42,390 nucleotides of DNA from Gemmatimonadota bacterium (lineage in GTDB: Bacteria > Gemmatimonadota > Gemmatimonadetes > Longimicrobiales > Gaopeijiaceae). The position numbers and the translations under genes are program-made. This document shows, piece after piece, positions 33,427 through 42,390 of this stretch (position 1 is its first letter; each line of letters begins with the position of its first letter). A model generated the notes under the pieces. That model was not told the origin of the DNA. It did no database searches and was given only the letters and a program-made list of their open reading frames with translations. The stretch is from positions 1 through 42,390 of the forward strand of contig DQPL01000071.1 in NCBI GenBank assembly GCA_015664885.1. Direction: 5' to 3'.

Positions 33427-34904
33427 CCGGCGCGACTCCGGACCCATTGCACGAGTAGACGCGTCGGGAATCCGTACCCGCCCTTTCGCTGATAGGGGAG
33501 CTCGCCATCCCCGTACGCGGTGCCCGCAACATCCAGGTGCGCCCACGCAGTATCACCGACGAATTCGGAGAGAAACGCAGCCGCCGTAATCGCTCCGCCC
33601 GGACGGCCGCCGATGTTCTTCAGATCGGCGGTGTCGCTCTCGAGCTGCTCGCTGTACTCCTTCCACAAGGGCAACGGCCAACACCGCTGCCCCGAGTCGG
33701 ATCCGGCCGCGATCAACTGTTGAATGAGGTCCTCGTCGTTCCCGATCACGGCCGCGGCATGGTGGCCCAGCGCGATCACCACCGCACCCGTCAGCGTGGC
33801 GCAGTCGACCATGGCAGCGGGATTCAGCTTGGCGGCGTACGCCAGCGCGTCCGCCAGAAGGAGGCGTCCTTCGGCGTCGGTGTTGATCACTTCGACGGTC
33901 TTGCCGCCCAGCGTGTCGATGACGTCACCCGGCTTCACCGCGGTGCCCGAGGGCAGGTTCTCCGATGAGGGCACGATGCCTACGACATTCGCCTTCAGGT
34001 CGAGCTCGGCAATCGCCTTCATCGCGCCGATCACCGCGGCGCCACCGGACATGTCGAACTTCATGTCCTCCATCCCCGCTGGGGGCTTGAGCGAAATGCC
34101 TCCGGCGTCGAACGACAGCCCCTTGCCCACCAAGACCAGCGGCGCCTCGCCTTCGGCTCCGCCGTTGTGCTCCATGATGATGAAGCGGGCCTCTTCCTCG
34201 GACCCGCGCGAGACCGCGAGGATCGCGTGCATGCCCTCTTCCTGCATGCGCGCCTCGTCGAACACCGTGACCGTCAGGCCCACGTCCTCGCTCATGCGCT
34301 GGGCGGCGGCGGCGATGTGCGACGGCGTCGCCACATTGCCGGGCCTCGACTGCAACGTGCGCGCGAGGTTCTCGGCCGCGCCGATCGTGGCGCCGAGCGC
34401 GACGGCGTCCGCGGCGCCCTCGCCACCCCCTAGCACGTCGACGCCAGTGACACCCCCGTCGTCGTCTTCGTCGCCGCTCTTCAACTCACGAAACTTCCAG
34501 GCTGCGAGCGCCGCTCCCTCTGCGGCAGCCTGCGCCGCATCGTCGTCATCGACTTGCCCCAAGCCGTCCAGCGATACGCTCAGCAAGGTGATTCCGAGGC
34601 GCTCGGCGACACGAACCGCTCGAGCGGCAAAGCGTCGAACCGACTCGGGGTCTAGCTCATCCGAGGCGCCGACCCCGAGCAAGAGCACACGGTCCGGCCC
34701 ACCTTCGATGCCGTATAAGACGACCTCGTCCTTGGCACGCCCTTTCATGTCGCCGGAGGCCAGCGCGCGAGCAACCGCCCCGTTCAGGGCTGCGTCCAAC
34801 GGGGCCAGTGAGCCTTCCGCCTCGGCGGTCCCTTTGACGACCGCGACCGCCAACAGCGCCGTGGCATGGGACGGCGCGTCCGAGTCGACGTAACGAGGCT
34901 GCAT
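33423..34904 (-). CDS. pepA: Leucyl aminopeptidase (M17 family)
   Basis: About 493 aa from ATG 34902-34904. An in-frame ATG at 34982 would add 26 residues; no clear Shine-Dalgarno sequence decides between them. The dinuclear-metal and catalytic motifs of M17 are all present: LVGKGLSFDAGGISLKP (Lys and Asp ligands), KFDMSGGAAVIGAM, and VEVINTDAEGRLLLADALAY with metal ligands Asp and Glu plus the catalytic Arg. The C-terminal part reads NIGGRPGGAITAAAFLSEFV and WAHLDVAGTAY. It hydrolyses N-terminal residues from peptides and may bind DNA in some species. Confidence 0.93.
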   Translation of the reverse strand: MQPRYVDSDAPSHATALLAVAVVKGTAEAEGSLAPLDAALNGAVARALASGDMKGRAKDEVVLYGIEGGPDRVLLLGVGASDELDPESVRRFAARAVRVAERLGITLLSVSLDGLGQVDDDDAAQAAAEGAALAAWKFRELKSGDEDDDGGVTGVDVLGGGEGAADAVALGATIGAAENLARTLQSRPGNVATPSHIAAAAQRMSEDVGLTVTVFDEARMQEEGMHAILAVSRGSEEEARFIIMEHNGGAEGEAPLVLVGKGLSFDAGGISLKPPAGMEDMKFDMSGGAAVIGAMKAIAELDLKANVVGIVPSSENLPSGTAVKPGDVIDTLGGKTVEVINTDAEGRLLLADALAYAAKLNPAAMVDCATLTGAVVIALGHHAAAVIGNDEDLIQQLIAAGSDSGQRCWPLPLWKEYSEQLESDTADLKNIGGRPGGAITAAAFLSEFVGDTAWAHLDVAGTAYGDGELPYQRKGGYGFPTRLLVQWVRSRAG

Positions 34905-35006
34905 CTGGGGGTCGCTTTGGCTTGCGGAGCCTATGAGATGAACGGCGACCCATAGTTCACGAGATTCGCCGCTTCGTTCCATCCCAGCAGGGTCCGCTGG
35001 GACGGT

Positions 35007-36131
35007 CTAGGTAGCAGACTTCGTCTGGTTTTCGACGCCCTCTGCGGTCTGGAGCACCAATTGGTCCACCACCGCCCTGAGGTCTCCGGTCTCCGCGAAC
35101 GTCGCGAGCTGCCGGTCGGCGCTCGTACCCTCCTCCATGATCTTGAACGCGTACTCGATCTGCTCGCGAGTTCCGAGCTCGTCCACGACATCCGAGAGGA
35201 AGTCGAGGAACTCGTGGATCACATCGCGAGCGGGCCGCTCGGCCTCTTGACCGAGATCGAGCAGCTTGCCTTCCACGCCGTAGCGAACCGCCCGCCACTT
35301 GTTCTCTTCGATGAGCGAGAGCGGATAGACGCGGAACGACATGTTGTCGCGACGCATCTTCCAGAGCTTGGCGACGACGGCCTGGAAGATCGCCGCGATG
35401 CACACAGCCTCATCGACGCGCGTGCACATGTCGCAGAGCCGGAACTCGAGGGTCGGGTAGAGATGGTGTGGCCGAATGTCCCACCAGATCTTGGATGCGT
35501 CGGGAATCGCGTTCGCGTTGACGAGAACGCGCACGATCTTCTCGTAGTCGGCATACGTCTCGAACGTCGGCGGGACGCCCGTGCGGGGGAAGTTGCGCCA
35601 CAGCACGCTCCGGTACGACTTCAGCCCTGTGTTGCGGCCAATCCAGAAAGGTGAGCTGGTGGTGAGCGCCAGGATGTGGGGCAGGAAGTAGCGCGACACC
35701 CTCATCGCATCGATCAAAAACTCCGGATCCTCGATGCCGACGTGCACATGCATGCCGAAAATCAGATTCTTGCGCGCTAGATCCTGCAGGTCTTGCTCGA
35801 CCCCCTGGTAGCGTTCGAGCGGTGTGATTTCCTGGTCTATCCATGAGGAAAACGGATGAGTGCCGGCGGCAAGAATCTTCAGGCCGTCCTTAGCCGCCAG
35901 GTCGATGACCGCGCGCCGGAGTCGCACGACCTCCTCGCGGATCTCGGCAGGGGTCTCACACACCGTGCTGCCGACCTCCACCACCGACTGATGCAGCTCA
36001 GGCTTGATGTCCTCGACGGTAATGACCCCGTCTTTGAGGATCTGCGTGATGAAGGATTTCAGCTCGCCGGTCTCAGGGTCGACGATCTGGTATTCCTCTT
36101 CGATTCCGAGGGTAAGGGAGGGCGCTTTCAT
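35007..36131 (-). CDS. Carboxylate-amine ligase, YbdK/GCS2 family
   Basis: A 374-aa ATP-grasp-like ligase of the glutamate-cysteine ligase 2 family. It starts LTLGIEEEYQIVDPETGEL. Next come ELHQSVVEVGSTVCETPAE, GLKILAAGTHPFSSW, FGMHVHVGI, and WDIRPHHLYPTLEFRLCD, which carry conserved metal/ATP ligands. Members show weak gamma-glutamylcysteine synthetase activity in vitro, but the true substrate is unsettled. It follows icd by 17 bases. Confidence 0.9.
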   Translation of the reverse strand: MKAPSLTLGIEEEYQIVDPETGELKSFITQILKDGVITVEDIKPELHQSVVEVGSTVCETPAEIREEVVRLRRAVIDLAAKDGLKILAAGTHPFSSWIDQEITPLERYQGVEQDLQDLARKNLIFGMHVHVGIEDPEFLIDAMRVSRYFLPHILALTTSSPFWIGRNTGLKSYRSVLWRNFPRTGVPPTFETYADYEKIVRVLVNANAIPDASKIWWDIRPHHLYPTLEFRLCDMCTRVDEAVCIAAIFQAVVAKLWKMRRDNMSFRVYPLSLIEENKWRAVRYGVEGKLLDLGQEAERPARDVIHEFLDFLSDVVDELGTREQIEYAFKIMEEGTSADRQLATFAETGDLRAVVDQLVLQTAEGVENQTKSAT

Positions 36132-36148
36132 GGGTCTCCTCCGGCCTT

Positions 36149-38374
<2,226 letters not shown>

Positions 38375-38410
38375 GCGCTCGCTGGTGGTGGCTGGTGGGT
38401 ACGGCTCAGA

Positions 38411-38428
38411 GGCTTCGCAGGCGAAGCC
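38411..38428. other. Hairpin between thioredoxin and icd
   Basis: GGCTTCGC (38411-38418) and GCGAAGCC (38421-38428) are perfect complements separated by two bases. The structure lies 37 bases after the thioredoxin stop codon, without a following T-run. It could be a weak terminator or attenuator ahead of icd. Confidence 0.35.
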
Positions 38429-38464
38429 CGCAAAGTAGTGGAGGGCTCGGCCGTGGTCGACTTC

Positions 38465-38839
38465 TCAGGCCTCTGGCTGCTCCGACTCGACGAGCTGTCG
38501 CAACTCGCGCTCGAGAACCGGCTTGGGCACCATACCCACCATCTCAAAGAGCGGCTCGCCGTCCTGGAAGAACAGCAACGTGGGGATCGAGCGAATCCCG
38601 AAGTCGCTCGAGGTCTTGGGCGCTTCGTCCACGTTGACCTTCACGACCCTCACCCCTGCGTCGGCCTGCTCGATAGCGATTTCTTCGAGGATCGGCTCCA
38701 TCATGCGGCAGGGACCGCACCACGGAGCCCAAAAATCCACTACCGTGACCCCCGGCTGTTCCTCGACACAACTCGTGAAGTCCGAGTCGTCGGCGTGGAT
38801 GATCGGCGCCTCAGGGCGCGGTCGCTTTCGGAAAAACAT
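38465..38839 (-). CDS. Thioredoxin
   Basis: A 124-aa thiol-disulfide oxidoreductase. The active site WCGPC has Cys41 and Cys44 after VTVVDFWAP. The cis-proline segment is GIRSIPTLLFFQDGEPL. A basic N-terminal tail (MFFRKRPRPEAP) of about 12 residues is extra compared with E. coli TrxA. No signal peptide is seen, so it is cytoplasmic. It is one of possibly several thioredoxins, so I give no specific symbol. Confidence 0.93.
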   Translation of the reverse strand: MFFRKRPRPEAPIIHADDSDFTSCVEEQPGVTVVDFWAPWCGPCRMMEPILEEIAIEQADAGVRVVKVNVDEAPKTSSDFGIRSIPTLLFFQDGEPLFEMVGMVPKPVLERELRQLVESEQPEA

Positions 38840-38949
38840 CGATGTGGGCCGGATTCGCTGGAGGGCGTTCTCGGATCACAGTACGACGTTTCCGCGGAGA
38901 CGCGCTACGGCGTTCCCGCAGAGCGTCTCCTAGAAGCGCTTCGCACTGG

Positions 38950-41247
38950 TCAACGTCGGGCGCGTGCCACCTTTGTAAGCACGTCGAGCAGCGCATCCCT
39001 GTCGACGGGCTTCGACAGGTAGTCCGTCATTCCCGCCGCGAGATACTCATCTCGATCACCCTTCATGGCGTTCGCGGTAAGTGCGACGATCGGCAAATCT
39101 CCAACTGCGCCGGGCAACTTACGGATCATGCGGGTCGCCTCCACGCCATCCATCTCGGGCATGTGGATGTCCATGAGCACTAGGTCGTAGGGAGTACGCT
39201 GAACGGCGCTGACCGCCTCGTTACCGTCCGCTACGATGTCGACGTGATGGCCGAAGTGGGCCAGTATGCCACGGATCACCAACTGGTTCACGGTGTTGTC
39301 TTCGGCGACGAGGATACGCAGCAGCCGCTCCGGGTCGGCCAACTGGGTCATGTCGATCTCCTCCGCACTGCTCTTCCGTCGCAGGCCTTCGACGACCGCC
39401 GGATCGCCGACACCGCACCGGACCGTGAACCAGAAGGTCGTTCCCACCCCCGGGGTGCTCTCGAAATCCATTTCGCCTCCGAGCAACTCCGTGAGGGCCT
39501 TGGAGATCACCAGGCCGAGCCCCGTACCACCGTACTTCCGCGTCGTCGACGTGTCCGCCTGGCTGAACTTTTTAAATATGCGGGAGCGGGCCTCGGCCGG
39601 TATGCCGATGCCGGTATCCGTCACGGCGAAGCACAGCTGGTATTCGTCGCCGGGCAGAGAGCGCTGGGAAACGCCGAGCGTGACGCCTCCCTCCTCGGTG
39701 AACTTGCTGGCGTTGCCAATCAGGTTGAATAGGACCTGGCGGATGCGGGTCGGATCCGACCTCAAGACCCCACGAACCTCAGGAGCGACCTCCACACGGA
39801 AGGTCAGACCCTTGCCCTCGCGGCGTGAATCCCAAAGCGCGGAAACACTCTCGAGCAAGTCCTGGAGATCGAAGTCCATCGTCTCGAGGGTGACGGCACC
39901 CGCCTCGATTTTCGACAGGTCGAGGATGTCATTGAGAAGTGTGAGCAAGGACTCGCCCGACTCCTTGATGGTTCGCGCCTGCTCGCGCTGCTCGGGAGTC
40001 AGCTCGGAATCCAGCAGCACACCCGCCATGCCGATCACGCCATTCATGGGTGTCCGGATTTCGTGGCTCATCGAGGCCAGGAACTCGGACTTGGCCTGGT
40101 TGGCCTCTTCTGCCACCTCCTGTGCCTGGACGAGATCGTCCAAGGTCTTGTTGACAGCCATGGCGAGAAAGCCGAACTCGTCCGGGGGGCCGGGATCGAC
40201 GCGGTACTTGAGGTCGCCGTCGCTGACTCGTCGGGCCCCCTCCAACAGTCTCGTCACGGGGCCCACGATGCCGCGGGCCATCATCGTCATGAGGATGGCG
40301 GTGGCCACGAATAGGCCCGCGGTTAAGATGAGCAACGTACGTGTGAACGCGTCCAGCGGACGCATGACTTCGTCGAGGGGCGCCACCGCGATGATGCTCC
40401 AGTCCATCGCGCGGTTGACGCCGAATTCAGCCATGTCGGCATAGCCCGCCATCACGAGGTCGCCGTCTGCGTCCTGGTACGTCGTGTTGCCCACTTCGCC
40501 CTGATTCGCGAATCGATCGAGCAGATCGGGTTGCACGGCGAGATCCGGGAACGGGGACAGGACCGGGGTCGATGGATCAGCGGACACCAGAACGTTGCCA
40601 TCGTTGTCCACCAGGTAGACATATTTGTCGCCGATCACCCGAGCGTCGAAGTCGGCGACGATCGACGCGACGATGTCGAGATTGACTTCGACGAGCATGA
40701 TTCTGACGACCACTAGGTTGCTTTCGTCGGTGATCGGCGTCAGGAACGCCAATCCAGGGCCCTTGTCCAAGTCGAGTACGTGTGAGACGAACACCTCACC
40801 CTGGCGAGCCGAGGTAACTGCGCTGAACACCGACTCCAAGCTCGGACGCTGGGTCAGGACATGCTCGCCCCGCTCATTCTGCTCGCCGGAGCTGGCGACG
40901 ATGATGCCGTCGGTATCGATGATGTCGATGTCATCCAGGTACGGAGTTTCTTCGATGACCTCCGTCAGATACTGGATGATGGCATCCAGGTTTGAACCCT
41001 CGAGCACATCTGCCTGGGAGAGGATTCGAACATCCCGTTCGCGCTGCAAGAAAAACCGGTCGATACCGGCGCCTACCAAGAACGACTTTTCCTCAAGGCT
41101 GGTTCTCAGGGTCTCCAAGAGCACACTCGAAGTGGTCTGGGAGGCGAGCAGATAGATGACGACCTGTGGAATCAGAGAGAGGAACACAGCCATGGCTGCG
41201 AACTTCGTTACCAGTCTCCGATGCGGAGCGATCGTCTGGTACTTCAT
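38950..41247 (-). CDS. Hybrid sensor histidine kinase with Cache-type sensor
   Basis: A 765-aa inner-membrane protein: TM1 about 16-36; a periplasmic dCache-like sensor about 40-295 ([47 protein letters not shown]); TM2 about 302-324; HAMP about 325-378. The HisKA domain has phospho-acceptor His395 ([13 protein letters not shown]). The HATPase has N box [15 protein letters not shown]1 DTGIGI and G2 [12 protein letters not shown]-terminal receiver has phospho-acceptor Asp693 ([13 protein letters not shown]) and the conserved Lys in YLSKPVD. There is no output domain or HPt, so it must pass the signal to a partner encoded elsewhere. It is transcribed divergently from the ImuB-like gene. Confidence 0.94.
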   Translation of the reverse strand: MKYQTIAPHRRLVTKFAAMAVFLSLIPQVVIYLLASQTTSSVLLETLRTSLEEKSFLVGAGIDRFFLQRERDVRILSQADVLEGSNLDAIIQYLTEVIEETPYLDDIDIIDTDGIIVASSGEQNERGEHVLTQRPSLESVFSAVTSARQGEVFVSHVLDLDKGPGLAFLTPITDESNLVVVRIMLVEVNLDIVASIVADFDARVIGDKYVYLVDNDGNVLVSADPSTPVLSPFPDLAVQPDLLDRFANQGEVGNTTYQDADGDLVMAGYADMAEFGVNRAMDWSIIAVAPLDEVMRPLDAFTRTLLILTAGLFVATAILMTMMARGIVGPVTRLLEGARRVSDGDLKYRVDPGPPDEFGFLAMAVNKTLDDLVQAQEVAEEANQAKSEFLASMSHEIRTPMNGVIGMAGVLLDSELTPEQREQARTIKESGESLLTLLNDILDLSKIEAGAVTLETMDFDLQDLLESVSALWDSRREGKGLTFRVEVAPEVRGVLRSDPTRIRQVLFNLIGNASKFTEEGGVTLGVSQRSLPGDEYQLCFAVTDTGIGIPAEARSRIFKKFSQADTSTTRKYGGTGLGLVISKALTELLGGEMDFESTPGVGTTFWFTVRCGVGDPAVVEGLRRKSSAEEIDMTQLADPERLLRILVAEDNTVNQLVIRGILAHFGHHVDIVADGNEAVSAVQRTPYDLVLMDIHMPEMDGVEATRMIRKLPGAVGDLPIVALTANAMKGDRDEYLAAGMTDYLSKPVDRDALLDVLTKVARARR

Positions 41248-41374
41248 CCGGTGGTGATCCCGAGTTGTCTAGTCTTCGAACCGAGTACGGCTGTTTCTAA
41301 GTATCGGCGGGAAGTGGTGCGGGCTTCAGCCAGCCGCCCGCCCATGTCACCCATCTGCTTGCACCCCCAAAATC

Positions 41375-41415
41375 TTCGGCTTATCTTCGGGATATATCTT
41401 TCGGTATTTATTCGG
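41375..41415. promoter_or_regulatory. Four TTCGG direct repeats upstream of ImuB-like gene
   Basis: TTCGG occurs at 41375-41379, 41386-41390, 41400-41404 and 41411-41415, as two pairs each with an 11-base period. The region lies between the divergent sensor kinase (-) and the ImuB-like gene (+). On the plus strand TTGCAC (41359-41364) and TATCTT (41382-41387) are 17 bases apart, so the first repeats would overlap that promoter. The spacing resembles direct-repeat LexA operators (GTTC-N7-GTTC) of Alphaproteobacteria. Function is inferred. Confidence 0.4.
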
Positions 41416-41517
41416 TTAAGCCCTCGGTACCGACGCGGTTAGTGGCGGTGTGATGCGGAGTGCATCGGTAGCCGGAGGTCGTCGTCTCTGTCTTTTTTCG
41501 GTTAGGCCCAAACAGCT

Positions 41518-42390
41518 ATGTCGGAGCTCCATCCGCGCTTGCAAGGTGTTCCCACCCACCAAGGCCGAGGGTCGGCTCCAGCAGACCAACACACAGGATG
41601 GGCTGCAGGCCCGGGCTCTGGCTCGGCCTTCCTGTCGGCCTCGCCACGCGTCTCCTCGGGGAGTCGCCAAGCGCTCTGCCTTTGGCTGCCCACCTTCGAG
41701 CTACGCCTCGAGCTCGTGCGCTCCCCCGAGCTCGACAGCACGTCGATCGCCCTGCTCGCGTCAGGCGAAAGCTCTCGGCGCACGATCTGGCAGGTCTCGG
41801 AGCGTGCTCACGAAGCCGGAGTGCGTCCCGAGCAACTCGTTTCGCAAGCGGTCTCCATGTGCCCTTCTCTCACGCTGCTCGAACCTGATCCGGCGCACTA
41901 CGACGCCGCGGTTGAATCCATGCTCGAGCTGCTCGCTGAGATCACACCCATCCTCGAGCCCGCGGGCCGCGGACGCGTATTCCTCGGCATGGACGGCCTA
42001 GGCCGCCTCTTCGGTTCTCCCAAGCGTCAGGCGAAGCGGGCCCTCAATTCGCTCTTCCGCATCTTCCCCGCTCCGCTCGTCGCTGCAACCCGAGCGGGCA
42101 TGGCACCCGGTAAGTTCGGCGCGTGGGTCGCGGCGGCGTCTGCCCGGTCCGGCGAACCAGCGATCATCGCAGAAAGCGAGCTTTCTCGGTTCCTGGCCCG
42201 CTGTCCGGTGGGCTCCTTGCCCGTAGATCCGCTCATCGTTCAACGTCTGGAGCGGCTCGGTGTGCAGACACTCGGAGAGCTTCGACGCTTCCCGGAGCCC
42301 TCGCTCATCGCCCAGTTCGGCGACGAAGGCCGCAGTGCATTGGCTTGGGCTACGGGGCGACGCATCGATCCGGTCCGGCCATGGCATCGC
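41518..42390 (+). CDS. ImuB-like Y-family DNA polymerase protein, partial
   Basis: The frame runs from ATG 41518-41520 off the right edge (291 codons visible). Homology starts at QALCLWLPTFELRLELVRSP, the typical ImuB opening. QVSERAHEAGVRPEQLVSQA and LEPDPAHYDAAVESMLELLA follow, then RVFLGMDGLGRLFGSP, the little-finger-side PVGSLPVDP and RLERLGVQTLGELRRFP. The acidic residues of active Y-polymerases (the DxD-type and SxDE motifs) are not at the expected places, as in ImuB, an accessory factor of DnaE2 mutasomes. The first 50 residues are Gly/Ser/Pro-rich and unconserved, so the real start may be further in (no ATG is available there). Confidence 0.8.
   Translation, partial: MSELHPRLQGVPTHQGRGSAPADQHTGWAAGPGSGSAFLSASPRVSSGSRQALCLWLPTFELRLELVRSPELDSTSIALLASGESSRRTIWQVSERAHEAGVRPEQLVSQAVSMCPSLTLLEPDPAHYDAAVESMLELLAEITPILEPAGRGRVFLGMDGLGRLFGSPKRQAKRALNSLFRIFPAPLVAATRAGMAPGKFGAWVAAASARSGEPAIIAESELSRFLARCPVGSLPVDPLIVQRLERLGVQTLGELRRFPEPSLIAQFGDEGRSALAWATGRRIDPVRPWHR

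Overview
The window looks like a chromosomal segment of a high-GC, Gram-negative bacterium, most likely Gemmatimonadota or a close relative. That placement is an inference. It rests on a GWxTD-like protein fused to a TonB C-terminal domain, a small TonB-plug outer-membrane protein, a monomeric NADP isocitrate dehydrogenase, ECF sigma/anti-sigma pairs and the conserved order of housekeeping genes. No rRNA or other firm taxonomic marker is present. Almost every gene is on the minus strand and is transcribed from right to left.

Left end (1-11362): the tail of a CapA-family protein (+); a tiny putative lipoprotein; a PQQ-dependent dehydrogenase; the C-terminal remnant of a tyrosine recombinase beside tRNA-Asn; malate dehydrogenase with a clear terminator; a moaD-moaE-moaA molybdopterin cluster; an ECF sigma / zinc anti-sigma / Spy-like periplasmic triad; an HU-like protein; carA; and a plus-strand RNase HI-like gene whose catalytic carboxylates are partly substituted. 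An 844-base gap without a convincing protein gene follows. It holds a long inverted repeat, a hairpin-rich segment that ends in a strong minus-strand terminator (a candidate noncoding RNA), and an AT-rich stretch with a promoter-like sequence.

Middle (11363-22624): read in the direction of transcription, gap, an ECF sigma factor, its probable membrane partner (anti-sigma-like N-terminus + TonB C-terminal domain + repeats + GWxTD-like domain), pgk, tpiA, secG, the E1-alpha, E1-beta and E2 subunits of a 2-oxoacid dehydrogenase, and lipB. This joins lower glycolysis, oxidation of 2-oxoacids and lipoylation in one co-directional array, with an envelope-type sigma system inside it.

Right part (22677-41247): a tightly packed array with many 4-base overlaps (pepA, outer-membrane protein, yicC, gmk, rpoZ, coaBC, uracil-DNA glycosylase, dnaB, ispD, tsaC/sua5, LMW phosphatase, aroE, and comF with an apparent frameshift). 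Upstream of it are a GCS2-type carboxylate-amine ligase, isocitrate dehydrogenase, thioredoxin and a hybrid sensor kinase. At the right edge a plus-strand ImuB-like Y-family polymerase gene runs off the window. Its upstream region carries four TTCGG direct repeats.

The items most worth following up are the candidate structured RNA at about 10715-11190, the sigma/TonB/GWxTD fusion embedded among glycolytic genes, the RNase H homologue with altered active-site residues, and the repeats upstream of the ImuB-like gene.
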